DNA from: JAYREN01 sp963663375
GTDB taxonomy: Bacteria; Acidobacteriota; Holophagae; Holophagales; Holophagaceae
Direction: 5' to 3'
Assembly: GCA_963663375.1 (NCBI GenBank)
Contig: OY760195.1
Location: 62,001 to 126,000, forward strand
DNA: 64,000 bases
Below are positions 8,312 through 17,455 of the stretch, one piece after another; the stretch's first letter is position 1; each line of letters starts with the position of its first letter. A model generated the notes under the pieces. It worked only from the letters and a program-made list of their open reading frames with translations, searched no databases and was not told the DNA's origin. Position numbers and translations under genes: made by a program.

Positions 8312-9409
8312 ATGAGGCGAGTCGGTTTCATCGGATGGCGGGGCATGGTGGGTTCGGTGCTCATGGCGCGCATGGCGGAAGCGCAGGACTTCGACGGCAC
8401 CTTCCAGCCTGTCTATTTCTCCACCTCCCGGATCGGCGGCCAGGGCCCCGATGGCGGTGCGCTGCAGGACGCCCAGGATCTGGAGGTGCTCCGCGCCATG
8501 GATATCGTCGTCACCTGCCAGGGTGGCGATTACACCGCCGAGATCCATCCCAGGCTCCGCGCCAACGGTTGGCAGGGGCTCTGGATCGATGCGGCCTCCA
8601 CGCTGCGCATGAAGGATGACGCCGTCATCGTGCTGGATCCCGTCAACCGCAAGGCAATCGACGAAGCGTTGGACGCTGGGGTGAAGGATTACATCGGCGG
8701 CAACTGCACCGTGAGCCTGATGCTCATGGGCCTGGGCGGCCTCTTCGAGCAGGGGTGGGTGGAGTGGATGAGTTCCATGACCTACCAGGCCGCCAGCGGC
8801 GCAGGGGCCAAGAACATGAGGGAGCTGGTTCGCCAGATGGCCGCCATTGGCGCCATCGATCCAGCCTTGCAGGATGACAAGGGCGCCATCCTCGAGCTGG
8901 ATCGGGCCGTGAACTCCGTCATCCGGGGCGATGCCTTCCCCGCTTCCAACTTTGGCGCGCCCCTCGCGGGCAGCCTCATTCCCTGGATCGACAAGGCCTG
9001 GGAGGGAGGCCAGACCAAGGAAGAGTGGAAAGGCGTGGCTGAAACCAACAAGATCCTGGGCACCAAGCGCCAGATCCCCGTGGATGGCATCTGTGTGCGC
9101 ATCGGCGCCATGCGCTGTCATAGCCAGGCCCTCACCATCAAGCTCACCAAGGACGTGCCCCTGGTCGAGGTCGAAGCCGCCATCCAGGCCCACAATCCCT
9201 GGGTGAAGGTGGTGGAGAACACAAAGGAAGCCACCCTGAAGGAACTCAGCCCCGCCGCCATCTCCGGCACCCTCACGGTGCCCGTGGGGCGGCTTCGCAA
9301 GATGAACCTGGGCCCTGATTACCTCACAGCCTTCACCGTGGGGGATCAGCTGTTATGGGGCGCTGCTGAGCCCATTCGCCGCATGCTGCGGATCGCTCTG
9401 AGGCGCTGA
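8312..9409 (+). CDS. asd: Aspartate-semialdehyde dehydrogenase
   Basis: A 365-aa NADPH-dependent enzyme that converts aspartyl phosphate to aspartate semialdehyde, the branch point to lysine/diaminopimelate, threonine and methionine. The N-terminal dinucleotide site reads VGFIGWRGMVGSVLM, the catalytic Cys is in GGNCTVSLML, and the substrate/His region is RIGAMRCHSQALTIKL. The sequence fits the enterobacterial-type Asd better than the shorter actinobacterial form. ATG 8312 has GGAGGGAGG upstream at 8296-8304. It stands alone after the tRNA terminator. Confidence 0.93.
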   Translation: MRRVGFIGWRGMVGSVLMARMAEAQDFDGTFQPVYFSTSRIGGQGPDGGALQDAQDLEVLRAMDIVVTCQGGDYTAEIHPRLRANGWQGLWIDAASTLRMKDDAVIVLDPVNRKAIDEALDAGVKDYIGGNCTVSLMLMGLGGLFEQGWVEWMSSMTYQAASGAGAKNMRELVRQMAAIGAIDPALQDDKGAILELDRAVNSVIRGDAFPASNFGAPLAGSLIPWIDKAWEGGQTKEEWKGVAETNKILGTKRQIPVDGICVRIGAMRCHSQALTIKLTKDVPLVEVEAAIQAHNPWVKVVENTKEATLKELSPAAISGTLTVPVGRLRKMNLGPDYLTAFTVGDQLLWGAAEPIRRMLRIALRR

Positions 9410-9600
9410 TTCTATTTTGGGAATCGCGTTGAATCTTTAGTCATTGCTGGGAGTGACTAGGCGAAAACCGCCTGTTACTCCGGGCTTCTGGTTGAAATTT
9501 TCACGTCGTGGTGACAGTCGTTTGGGAAACCGAACCCATCTTTAGGGCACCCAAGTCATACCCAATCGTTTCCATCACCTCGCCTGGAAGGAGGGTTCCC

Positions 9601-10086
9601 ATGCCTCGTGGAACGCTCAAGTCGTCGCTGCTTCTCGTGGGAACCCTGGGGGCGGCCCGCACCCAGCCCATGCCCGAGCCCCCGTCGATGGCCCTGCGGA
9701 GCCCGGCGGATCTCGAAGGCATTGTCCAGAGCGTTCACGCCTTCGGTGACGCCTGGTTCCAGGGGGATCAGGCGGCCCTGGAGGCATGCCTTCACCCCGA
9801 TCTGGTGTCGCGGGTGCTGGAGGCGGGCCGGAAGGGGGCGGCGCCTATCCGCCTGGGGAGAGCCTCCACACTGATGGAACAGCTGGGAGCCCCGGCCCAC
9901 TGGGGGCCTCGAACGATCCCTTCCCAGCGACGGCAGGAAGTCGCGGTGCTGGATGCCCGGGGTCACTCCGCCAGTGTCCGGGCGACCTTGGGAGACTGGG
10001 TGGCCTACATCCATCTGATGGCCCTGGATGGGCGCTGGGCCGTGGTGAACGTGCTCTGGGAGCGGGCTTCCCTGCGGGGAGTCTGA
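9601..10086 (+). CDS. NTF2-like (lumazine-binding/SnoaL-type) secreted protein
   Basis: A 161-aa protein. A short hydrophobic N-terminus (SSLLLVGTLGAAR) looks like a signal sequence. The body resembles NTF2-like or putative lumazine-binding proteins: an initial helix with the pattern VQSVHAFGDAWFQGD..ALEACLHPDLV and a final YIHLMALDGRWAVVNVLWE strand pair. ATG 9601 has AAGGAGG at 9590-9596. It converges on the rhodanese gene with no spacing at all (stop codons abut at 10086/10087). The fold is reasonably supported; the ligand is unknown. The 191 bp upstream are comparatively AT-rich and hold no element I recognise beyond small hairpins. Confidence 0.65.
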   Translation: MPRGTLKSSLLLVGTLGAARTQPMPEPPSMALRSPADLEGIVQSVHAFGDAWFQGDQAALEACLHPDLVSRVLEAGRKGAAPIRLGRASTLMEQLGAPAHWGPRTIPSQRRQEVAVLDARGHSASVRATLGDWVAYIHLMALDGRWAVVNVLWERASLRGV

Positions 10087-10917
10087 TCAGCGCAGGGGAT
10101 TTCCGCTTCGGCACCACTCGCTGTAGGACCCCATGTAGATCGAGGCGCCGGGGAGGCCCGCCAGCTCCAGGGCCAGCAATGTGTGGCAGGCGGTGACGCC
10201 GCTGCCGCAATGCACGGCCAGATGATCCGCGGGGGTTTCCTGGAGCAGATTCAGGTACATCTCGCGGAGTGCCTGGGCTGGCTTGAAACGGCCCTGGGCG
10301 TCCAGGTTCTCGGCCCAGGGCAGGTTCACGCTGCCGGGGATGCGACCTGGCACGGGATCGAAGGGCTCCACCTCACCCCGCCACCGCTCGACTGCCCGCA
10401 CATCCAGCAGCTTCCACTGAGGGTCTTCCCGCAGGCGGGCGACAGCGGCGAGGTCCACCTGGGGCAGAGCCCAGGCTTCCATGGGGTAGGAGGGCGCCGG
10501 TGTGGCGGTCGTGAGCGCATCTGTCAGGCTGTGGCCCGCCTCCTGGGCGGCCTTGAGGCCACCATCCAGGACTAGAACCAGGGTATGTCCCGAGGCGCGC
10601 AGCATCCACCAGAGCCGGGCCGCGCCATTGCCGCCGGAGGCGTTGTCGTAGGCCACCACCAGGGACCGGGGGGTGATGCCCCAGGCGCCGAGCTGTTCCG
10701 ACCAGCGATGCGGCTCGGGCAGGGGGTGACGCCCGCCCTTGGCCGGGTCGAAACGAAGTTCAGAGGCGGAGCTGAGGCAGCGGTCGAGGTCGGCGTGGAG
10801 AGCGCCCTGCAAATGGCCGGAGGCGAAAGCCTCACCTCCTGGGCGGCAGTCCAGGAGGACGCGCGTCGGGGGGAGTTGGGCGAGGTTTTCGGGAGGTAGC
10901 AGGAGGCGGACGGACAT
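10087..10917 (-). CDS. Two-domain rhodanese, thiosulfate/3-mercaptopyruvate sulfurtransferase family
   Basis: A 276-aa tandem rhodanese. The N-terminal inactive domain includes LLDCRPGGEAFASGHLQGA; the C-terminal catalytic domain holds the nucleophile in HCGSGVTAC at about Cys237. CGSGVT(A) is the active-site loop typical of mercaptopyruvate/thiosulfate sulfurtransferases, so transfer of sulfane sulfur to cyanide, thiols or proteins is expected. Start ATG 10917 is 29 bp from the divergent TlpA-type lipoprotein gene, implying a shared compact promoter region. Confidence 0.88.
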   Translation of the reverse strand: MSVRLLLPPENLAQLPPTRVLLDCRPGGEAFASGHLQGALHADLDRCLSSASELRFDPAKGGRHPLPEPHRWSEQLGAWGITPRSLVVAYDNASGGNGAARLWWMLRASGHTLVLVLDGGLKAAQEAGHSLTDALTTATPAPSYPMEAWALPQVDLAAVARLREDPQWKLLDVRAVERWRGEVEPFDPVPGRIPGSVNLPWAENLDAQGRFKPAQALREMYLNLLQETPADHLAVHCGSGVTACHTLLALELAGLPGASIYMGSYSEWCRSGNPLR

Positions 10918-10946
10918 GCCAGTATCCTGGCACAGGGAGGTCGCCC

Positions 10947-11468
10947 ATGAACCACGTTCGTCGATACCTGTCACTGGCCCTCACGGGTGCCCTGGTTCTG
11001 GGGTGCGACTTTGGTGGCAGTGAGAAGGGGCCGGTGGCCGCCTCCTCGCGCAAACGGGTTGGTCAGGTGGAGTTCCTGGATGCCACCGGCGCCAAGCGCA
11101 GCCTGGCGGAATTCAGCGGCAAGGTCGTGGTGGTGGATGTCTGGGCCACTTGGTGCCCTCCCTGCCGGGCCAGTCTGCCGGAAGTTGGGGCGCTCCAGAA
11201 GCGGGGTGGCGAGGCCTTCGTGGTGCTGCCCATCTCCGTGGACCGGGGCGGCTGGGGCGATGTGGAACCCTTCCTCAAAGCCAATCCTCAGTTCGGAATC
11301 GAGGCCTTCCTGCCCGCGGATTCAGGGGCTCTCAAGCCCTTCGGCGCAATCTCGGGCATTCCCACTACCTTGATCGTGGACCGCCACGGGCGCCTGCGGG
11401 AGCGGTGGAGCGGCTACTATCCGGGACGCGCAGAAAAGGCTCTGGAGGAGGCCCTCCGGGAATCTTAG
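10947..11468 (+). CDS. TlpA-family thioredoxin-like lipoprotein
   Basis: A 173-aa envelope thiol-disulfide protein. It has a lipobox LVLGC with lipidated Cys20, then a thioredoxin fold with the redox motif WCPPC at residues 69-73 (VWATWCPPCRASLPE), and the cis-Pro region SGIPTTLIVDRHG. Such proteins reduce disulfides in the periplasm, for example for cytochrome c or metal-centre maturation. GGGAGG precedes ATG 10947. It is divergent from the rhodanese, and the pairing of two sulfur-handling proteins may be functional. Confidence 0.87.
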   Translation: MNHVRRYLSLALTGALVLGCDFGGSEKGPVAASSRKRVGQVEFLDATGAKRSLAEFSGKVVVVDVWATWCPPCRASLPEVGALQKRGGEAFVVLPISVDRGGWGDVEPFLKANPQFGIEAFLPADSGALKPFGAISGIPTTLIVDRHGRLRERWSGYYPGRAEKALEEALRES

Positions 11469-11562
11469 GAGAATATTGCTCGAACCCAGGAAAAAACAAT
11501 GGAAGGGGGAGGCTGGCTGCACTAGATTCTCCTCATCCTCTCTCGAGGCCCGGAGTGTGCCG

Positions 11563-13338
11563 ATGGCTCAATCGAAGCTCCAGAGGCTGTTTTCGCCTCG
11601 TGTGATCCTGGCCCTGTTCCTGCTCACGACCCTTCTCCTGCTCTGGTTCCTGCTGGTGGATGAGGAGGCCAGTCGGGGGCTGCTCGCTGGAGCGGGTGTG
11701 CTCATGGGAGCCTTCGGGCTCCTGCTCTTCAATCGCATGTCCTTCCACGCACGGGTAGTGAACCAGGCTCTGGAACACGGTGAGGACTACATTGAGTGCG
11801 TGGCGGATCTCTCTCAGGACATCCACGCGATCATAGATGTGGATACCCAGACCTTTGCTTACCTGAACCAGGCGGTGGAGAGACTCCTGGGCTACACCGC
11901 CCAAGAGTTTATCCAGGGCGGCATCGGCTTCTTCCTGGAGCTGGTCCACCCCGATGATCGGCGGTTGGTTTCCAGGCAGTGGGACCGGCTGCTGGAGTAC
12001 GGCTCGACCCCTCCTTCCTCTCGAAATCAAGAGGTGACCCAGGAGGAGGTCTACCGGATCCGGAACAAGTGGATGGAATACCGCTGGTTCCGCAGCCGCA
12101 GGGTGGTCTTCGCCCGCCACGACGATGGCAGGCCGTGGGAAGTACTCGCCGTGGTCCATGACATCACCGAGCAGCGCTCGTACGAGGCGGCCCTGGTGCA
12201 TACCCACGAGTTCGAGAGTCTGGGGATTCTGGCGCGGCGTCTGGCCCACGACCTCAACAACATCCTGATGGGAATCCAGGGGCACACGGAGCTCGGGTTG
12301 GAAACCCGGGACACCGCGCAACATCTGGAGCTGCTGGGCAAGATCGGCGAGAGCACCGAGCGAGCCTCCAAGCTGTGCCGCCAGATGCTCGCCTATGCGG
12401 GGCGGGGGCGGGTGCAGATCATCCGGCATCAGCTCAACGACAGTGTCCGAGAGGGGCTCCCGCTGGTGGAGAGCCTCCTACCGGAAAACGTCAACCTGGT
12501 GCTGGAACTGGAGAACGACCTGCCCAGGATCAACGCGGATCCCAACCAGGTCCGCTATGCCATGCTCAATCTGGTGGTGAACGCCATGGAATCAATGGGG
12601 GCCCAGGAGGGGGAGATCGTCATCGGCACGGCGCTGAAACACCTGGATGGCCGGGATGCCAACCTGCCGCAGACGCTCCTGGGTGACTACGTCTGTCTGG
12701 AAGTCCGGGACACGGGGCAGGGGATGTCCGAGGATACCCTCAGCGGCATCTTCGATCCCTTCTTCAGCGCCAAGCATCCTGGGCGGGGGCTCGGCATGCT
12801 CACGGTGCAGGGGATTGCCCGCGAGCACCAGGGCGCGTTGAAAGCCGATAGCCTTCCGGGCAAGGGTTCCACCTTCTGCCTCTACTTCCCCATCGCGGAA
12901 AAGGACCCGGAGGCCATCGATCCCTTGGACGAGGCCACTCCCGTGGTTGGCGGTCCCGGCCTGATCCTGCTGGTGGATGACGAGCCGGTCATTCGTTCCA
13001 TTCTCCGTCAAGGCCTTGAGCAGGCGGGGTACAAGGTCATCGAGGCGGCGGACGGCGTGGAGGGGTTCGGCACCTTCGTGCGCCATCGCTCTTCCATCCG
13101 CCTGGTCCTGCTCGATCTCACCATGCCCCGCATGAGTGGGGACGAGGTCTTTTCCGAGATCAAGCGCGTGGCCCCGGAGGTACCCGTGGTGCTCATGAGC
13201 GGATACAGCCAGCAGGAAGCCACCGCGGCCCTGCAAGGCAGGGGGCTCGCGGGTTTCCTGTCCAAGCCCTGCAGCGTGCGGGAAGCCCTGGCGGTGGTCC
13301 ACCGCGTGCTGGGGCATTCCGCCGCGGCCCAGTCCTGA
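11563..13338 (+). CDS. Membrane-anchored PAS hybrid histidine kinase with C-terminal receiver
   Basis: A 591-aa hybrid sensor kinase. Two N-terminal transmembrane helices (about 14-31 and 39-56) with almost no periplasmic loop are followed by a PAS/PAC sensor region (about 75-205), a HisKA-type dimerisation helix with phospho-acceptor His229 in LAHDLNN, a HATPase_c domain (NLVVNAMES, DTGQGM, GLGMLTVQG) and a receiver domain with phospho-acceptor Asp518 (LLDLTMPRMSG) and SKP Lys. Sensing is probably cytoplasmic because the sensor lies after the helices. ATG 11563 is preceded by CGGAG at 7-nt spacing; an in-frame TTG at 11476 is less likely. No partner regulator is adjacent. Confidence 0.88.
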   Translation: MAQSKLQRLFSPRVILALFLLTTLLLLWFLLVDEEASRGLLAGAGVLMGAFGLLLFNRMSFHARVVNQALEHGEDYIECVADLSQDIHAIIDVDTQTFAYLNQAVERLLGYTAQEFIQGGIGFFLELVHPDDRRLVSRQWDRLLEYGSTPPSSRNQEVTQEEVYRIRNKWMEYRWFRSRRVVFARHDDGRPWEVLAVVHDITEQRSYEAALVHTHEFESLGILARRLAHDLNNILMGIQGHTELGLETRDTAQHLELLGKIGESTERASKLCRQMLAYAGRGRVQIIRHQLNDSVREGLPLVESLLPENVNLVLELENDLPRINADPNQVRYAMLNLVVNAMESMGAQEGEIVIGTALKHLDGRDANLPQTLLGDYVCLEVRDTGQGMSEDTLSGIFDPFFSAKHPGRGLGMLTVQGIAREHQGALKADSLPGKGSTFCLYFPIAEKDPEAIDPLDEATPVVGGPGLILLVDDEPVIRSILRQGLEQAGYKVIEAADGVEGFGTFVRHRSSIRLVLLDLTMPRMSGDEVFSEIKRVAPEVPVVLMSGYSQQEATAALQGRGLAGFLSKPCSVREALAVVHRVLGHSAAAQS

Positions 13339-13390
13339 TGAAAAGCACAGGCGCAGGCAGTCGTCTCGGAGAGCGGGTGGAGGGGTGAGG

Positions 13391-13900
13391 ATGAGGCAGA
13401 AGATCGTCTGGGTCTGCGCGGGGGCGCTGCTGCTCCAGGGGTGCGGACGGGAGCAGCCTGTTCCGATGAGGGATCCGCAGATGGGCGTCGCGGTCATCTT
13501 TCCCGGTCCGCCTTCCAGAGTCCGTTATTCGGAACCCTCGCCCTTCGGGCCCCTGGAGTGGTATGGCCAGGCCTATCGCCCCGGCGGACGCCTGGATACG
13601 ACCTTCCAGGTGGACGTGGCCAACCTGCCCAGGGGGATCAAAGGGGGCACCACGCCGGAGGAAGTCCTGGCCACCTATGAACGCTGGCTGCTCCAGCGGT
13701 TCGGCAAGGTCGACCGCGAGGAACTCCTGCCGGACAAGGGCCCCGGATTCCGCTACCGGGTGGCTAGCCCCATGGGCACCCACCTCCAGGGCATCCTGGT
13801 GGTGCGGCGGGGGCGGCTGCACCGGGCCGAGGCCAGCGCCCCGAAACGGGAGGATCAGCGGGCGAAGGCCTTCCTCGAAGGGTTTGAGGTTCTGCCTTAG
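13391..13900 (+). CDS. Predicted lipoprotein, unknown function
   Basis: A 169-aa protein with a basic N-terminus, hydrophobic core and lipobox LLLQGC, then a polar domain beginning with MGVAVIFPGPPS. The GPLEWYGQAYRP and TTFQVDVANLP strands resemble small envelope beta proteins, but I recognise no named family. ATG 13391 is preceded by GGGGTGAGG; a GTG at 13385 is also in frame. It is 52 bp after the hybrid kinase and may be its downstream partner. Its 3' end overlaps the convergent HAD gene by 4 bp. Confidence 0.65.
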   Translation: MRQKIVWVCAGALLLQGCGREQPVPMRDPQMGVAVIFPGPPSRVRYSEPSPFGPLEWYGQAYRPGGRLDTTFQVDVANLPRGIKGGTTPEEVLATYERWLLQRFGKVDREELLPDKGPGFRYRVASPMGTHLQGILVVRRGRLHRAEASAPKREDQRAKAFLEGFEVLP

Positions 13901-14532
13901 TGAAGCAACCTCTCTACCGCCCCCACCAACTGGTCGGCTTCCGCGATTTCGCTGAGGCGGGGGTGATCCCCGGGCACCGCTTCGCCCACTGCCAGGAAGG
14001 GCACACCGGCCTTCGCGGCGGCATCGCGGTCGTGGGGGCGGTCGCCCACATAGAGGTGAGGGCCCGTGCAGCCCTCCAGTGCCTTGCGGATGAGGCCCAC
14101 CCGATCCAGATGGGGCAGGCTGCCCAGGCGTGGGACGCGATCATCCACGCCCAGCAATCGGGCCTTGAAATCCAGGACGCGAGGCGTGTTGCCGGAGACC
14201 AGCCAGACCCGGTGGCCCGCCTCCACGAGTCGCCCCATGCCGGCAACGATGCCCTGGTGGATGACGGGGCTGCGCCCCTTGGGGTGGAAGGCCGCCTGGA
14301 AGCGGGCCAGGCAGGCGCGATCGTAGGCCTCGTAGTCGGCGACGCCCAGGGGTAAGCCGAAGCGCAGGCGATGCATCTCGTCCACGATCTCCCAGTCCGT
14401 GGAGCCCGCGCAGGCCTGGAGCTCCGCGGCGCTGGGCTCCTGGCCCCACAGCTCGCCCAGGGCCTGCCGCAGCAGCACATATCCGCCGCCGAAGCTGCCG
14501 AGGGTGCCGTCAAGATCGAAGCAGAGAGGCAT
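13897..14532 (-). CDS. HAD-superfamily hydrolase, phosphoglycolate phosphatase-like
   Basis: A 211-aa HAD phosphatase. Motif I is FDLDGTLG (Asp6 nucleophile, Asp8 acid/base), motif II WLVSGNT, and motif IV YVGDRPHDRDAAAKAG. A helical cap lies between motifs I and II (about 15-90), giving a subclass IA layout shared by phosphoglycolate phosphatases and related enzymes. The substrate cannot be told from sequence. The gene is divergent from the following secreted-protein gene with 79 bp between. Confidence 0.85.
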   Translation of the reverse strand: MPLCFDLDGTLGSFGGGYVLLRQALGELWGQEPSAAELQACAGSTDWEIVDEMHRLRFGLPLGVADYEAYDRACLARFQAAFHPKGRSPVIHQGIVAGMGRLVEAGHRVWLVSGNTPRVLDFKARLLGVDDRVPRLGSLPHLDRVGLIRKALEGCTGPHLYVGDRPHDRDAAAKAGVPFLAVGEAVPGDHPRLSEIAEADQLVGAVERLLH

Positions 14533-14611
14533 GTCGTGATCTTATCCCGGATTTCTGAACCTACACTTGATCCAGAGCCTGTGCGGGTCTTCTGTCGTGA
14601 GTGAATTTGAC

Positions 14612-15229
14612 ATGCGTTTCCTGTGTTCTGCCTGTCTATCGATCCTGTCCCTCGGGCTCCTGGCCTCGGAGCCGCCCCAGGGCACGGGGGTGCTGACCTA
14701 CCGCGTGAAGCTGCGGATGCAGGGGGAGTCGCAAGCCATCGAGACCCGATTCTCGCTGGTGCCCCTGCCTGTGGCGGTAACGGCGAATCGGGTGAAGAAA
14801 TCCCGAATGGGTTCATGGCGCCTGGAGGCGCACCAGCCCAAAGACGGCGCCTACTCCCAGGCCCTGGTGCTGGCCCGGGTGGAGCGCATGCTCTACTTCT
14901 CGGGCCCCACGGCGGAAACGCTGCCCCAGGCGATGGTGGTGCATTACGGCGAGCGGCCCTGCAGAGTCTGGTCCGCGAAGATCCCTGCGGGCGTCCACGC
15001 CCATGCCTTTCTGGCGGAAGTCTCTCCGGGCCTCCTCGCCCTCAGCTATTTCAGCGGCAGCTTCGGAGGCTGTGACGTAGCCTCCCTGGAAATCCAGCTG
15101 GATACCTTCCACCTGAATGCGGGCACCGCGCCCTCCGCCGAGGGAACGGTGCTGCTCCAGACCCTTCGCCGATTGGCGGCAGCGCCCGCCGGGCCCGCAG
15201 AGGATGGCGGCGCCCAAGTGGTCGAGTAG
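14612..15229 (+). CDS. Secreted protein, DUF3108-like pattern, unknown
   Basis: A 205-aa protein with a signal sequence (MRFLCSACLSILSLGLLAS) and a beta-rich body in which VLTYRVKLRMQG and ETRFSLVPLP recall DUF3108-like periplasmic proteins. That resemblance is weak. A Gly/Cys segment (FSGSFGGCDVAS) sits near residue 155. It converges on another secreted protein with 2 bp between stop codons. An ATG further upstream would add residues ahead of the signal peptide and is disfavoured. Confidence 0.6.
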   Translation: MRFLCSACLSILSLGLLASEPPQGTGVLTYRVKLRMQGESQAIETRFSLVPLPVAVTANRVKKSRMGSWRLEAHQPKDGAYSQALVLARVERMLYFSGPTAETLPQAMVVHYGERPCRVWSAKIPAGVHAHAFLAEVSPGLLALSYFSGSFGGCDVASLEIQLDTFHLNAGTAPSAEGTVLLQTLRRLAAAPAGPAEDGGAQVVE

Positions 15230-15231
15230 GG

Positions 15232-15972
15232 TCAAATCAGGCTCAGGCTCATCACGGTCTTCGACTGTCCCTTTTCGCCGCCCCCGGATCCGCTGTTTTC
15301 CTGAGCGTGGCGCAGGACCACCAGCCGGTTGCCCGCGCGGGTGAATTCGAAGGCCTCCTTCTGGTGCTGCTCGAAGCTGATGACGAGCAGGGCGCGGCCC
15401 TTCATGTGGACTTCGGTCTCGGCGGCCAAGGGCAGGCCTTCGGGGCTCACCCAGACCTTGGCGGTGGCCTCCAGCTCCTTGATGTATTTCCGATCCTGTT
15501 GACCCAGCTTCGGGGTCACCTTGAGCTGCAGGAGTTTGGCGGGCCGTCCCTGCCAGGTCTCGGCCCGCTCCGCGACCAGCTGGGATTGCTCGAGGGTGCG
15601 GAGCAGCTCCTCGGCGCCGTTCAGGTAGTCACTCACCTCCAGGGCCTTGAGGCCTTCGAGGGCGCGCCGGGTGGGCGTCTTCTTTTCGGGGTCCAGGGCC
15701 TTGGACTTGGCCTCCTGGGCCGCGGCCTGGAGGGTGTTCCGGCTCCAGGTCATTCGGAGGCCCTGGGGGCCGTCCTCCACCTGAGTCGTAGCCCTGCCTT
15801 CGGTGATCACGGGTTTCTTCTCATCGCCCTGGCGGCTCCAGAATTGATATTCCACGCTGGCCTTGACGGGTTCCGCGCCGTTGAGGCGCGGCAACAGGCC
15901 CTTCAGGTCGCTCAGGGTGTCGGCCTGTACGAGTGAGCCAAGCAGGAGAATGGAAAGCAGGCGAAGGTGCAT
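15232..15972 (-). CDS. Secreted or periplasmic protein of unknown function
   Basis: A 246-aa protein with a clean signal sequence (MHLRLLSILLLGSLVQA). The mature part starts DTLSDLKGLLPRLNG, includes a Lys/Glu-rich helical stretch (about 85-110) and then beta strands resembling lipoprotein-carrier or outer-membrane sorting folds (VWVSPEGLPLAAETEVHMKG). I do not recognise a specific family. GGAG at 5-nt spacing supports ATG 15972. It is divergent from purF, with 112 bp between. Confidence 0.6.
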   Translation of the reverse strand: MHLRLLSILLLGSLVQADTLSDLKGLLPRLNGAEPVKASVEYQFWSRQGDEKKPVITEGRATTQVEDGPQGLRMTWSRNTLQAAAQEAKSKALDPEKKTPTRRALEGLKALEVSDYLNGAEELLRTLEQSQLVAERAETWQGRPAKLLQLKVTPKLGQQDRKYIKELEATAKVWVSPEGLPLAAETEVHMKGRALLVISFEQHQKEAFEFTRAGNRLVVLRHAQENSGSGGGEKGQSKTVMSLSLI

Positions 15973-16084
15973 GGGGGCTCCGATGGAGTCAGGTATGCCT
16001 CGGAGCGGAGCAAGGTTCACCGGCGCCAAGATCAAGGCTACGGTGGCCTCCGGGGGCGGTTTACAATGGCTCTTTGGAGGTCCG

Positions 16085-17455
16085 ATGCCTTTCAGGGACG
16101 AGTGCGGGGTCTTCGGGATCTTCCAGCAGCCGGAAGCCAGTCGTCAGGCCTACCTTGGCCTCTATGCCCTCCAGCACCGGGGCCAGGAAGCCGCGGGCAT
16201 CTGCACCCGGGATGGGCGCGAACTCATCCTGCACAAGGGACTGGGCTACGTGGCGGACGTGTTCACGGAAACCGTGCTGGACCGCCTCAAGGGCGATTCG
16301 GCCATCGGGCACACTCGCTATTCCACCACCGGCGGCAACGTGGCCAGCGCGGCCCATCCCTTCCTGGTGCGGGGGCGCTTCGGCCAGGTGGCGCTGTGCC
16401 ACAACGGTAACCTCACCAATACGGAGGAGATTCGGGCCCGGCTCATCGCCGAAGGCCAGGTCTTCAGCAGCCCTTCGGATTCGGAAGTCATCCTTGCCCT
16501 CATCAACCGCGCCCGGGCCGCCACCCTGGAAGACGCCGTGGTGGAGGCCCTTCAGCAGACCGAGGGCGCCTTCTCGCTGCTCATCCTGGCGGAGGATCTG
16601 ATGATCGCGGCCCGGGATCCCCGGGGCTTTAGACCCCTGGCCCTGGGGCGCCTCGATGATTCCTGGGTCTTTTCCAGCGAGACCACGGCCTTCGATCTGG
16701 TGAACGCGGAATACCAGCGCGAGGTCCATCCCGGCGAGATGGTGGTGATCGATGCGAAGGGGCTCCACTCCCGCTTACTGCCTGCGAAAGAGGAGCCTCG
16801 GCCCTGCGTCTTCGAGCATGTCTACTTCGCCCGGCCCGATTCCTTCGTCTTCAGTCGCAGCGTCATGGCCACCCGCCGCGCCATGGGCCGCTGTCTCGCC
16901 GAGCGCCATCCCGTGGCGGCGGATCTCGTGGTGCCCGTGCCCGACAGCGGCGTTCACGCGGCCCTGGGTTATTCCGAGGCCAGCGGCATCCCCTTCGATT
17001 TCGGGCTGGTGCGCAACCACTACGTGGGCCGCACCTTCATCGAGCCCAAGCAATCCATCCGCTCCTTTGGCGTGAAGGTGAAGCTGAATCCCTGCCGGGA
17101 GCTGCTGCGGGGCAAGCGCGTGGTGCTGGTGGATGACAGCATCGTGCGGGGCACCACCTCGCGGAAGATCGTGGAAATGGTGCGCCAGGCGGGGGCCGCC
17201 GAGATCCATCTGCGGATCTCCAGCCCGCCCACCACCCACTCCTGTTTCTACGGCATCGACACGCCCACCCGCGACCAGCTCATCGCGGCCCAGAAGAGCA
17301 TCCAGGAAATCTGCGCGTTCGTGAGCGCCGATAGTCTGGGCTTCCTCACCCTGGGGGATCTCGAAGGCGCCATGCAGGATCCCGGTGGCAAGGGTTTTTG
17401 CTACGCGTGCTTCACGGGGAAGTACCCGGTGCTTCCCATGGGCTTCTCCGAGTGA
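16085..17455 (+). CDS. purF: Amidophosphoribosyltransferase
   Basis: A 456-aa enzyme catalysing the first committed step of purine synthesis (PRPP + glutamine to phosphoribosylamine). The Ntn-type glutaminase domain begins at Cys7 after the propeptide MPFRDE, as expected for a self-processing member. HNGNLTN and the glutaminase loop GHTRYSTTGG are present. The PRTase domain holds VVLVDDSIVRGTTS near residue 346. ATG 16085 has GGAGG at 16076-16080. The GTG of the next gene overlaps the stop codon. Confidence 0.94.
   Translation: MPFRDECGVFGIFQQPEASRQAYLGLYALQHRGQEAAGICTRDGRELILHKGLGYVADVFTETVLDRLKGDSAIGHTRYSTTGGNVASAAHPFLVRGRFGQVALCHNGNLTNTEEIRARLIAEGQVFSSPSDSEVILALINRARAATLEDAVVEALQQTEGAFSLLILAEDLMIAARDPRGFRPLALGRLDDSWVFSSETTAFDLVNAEYQREVHPGEMVVIDAKGLHSRLLPAKEEPRPCVFEHVYFARPDSFVFSRSVMATRRAMGRCLAERHPVAADLVVPVPDSGVHAALGYSEASGIPFDFGLVRNHYVGRTFIEPKQSIRSFGVKVKLNPCRELLRGKRVVLVDDSIVRGTTSRKIVEMVRQAGAAEIHLRISSPPTTHSCFYGIDTPTRDQLIAAQKSIQEICAFVSADSLGFLTLGDLEGAMQDPGGKGFCYACFTGKYPVLPMGFSE

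Noticed and set aside
9410..9600. Riboswitch or sRNA between asd and the NTF2-like gene
   Set aside because: Only two short hairpins (for example AGGCG/CGCCT) are seen and no known core; too little to call.
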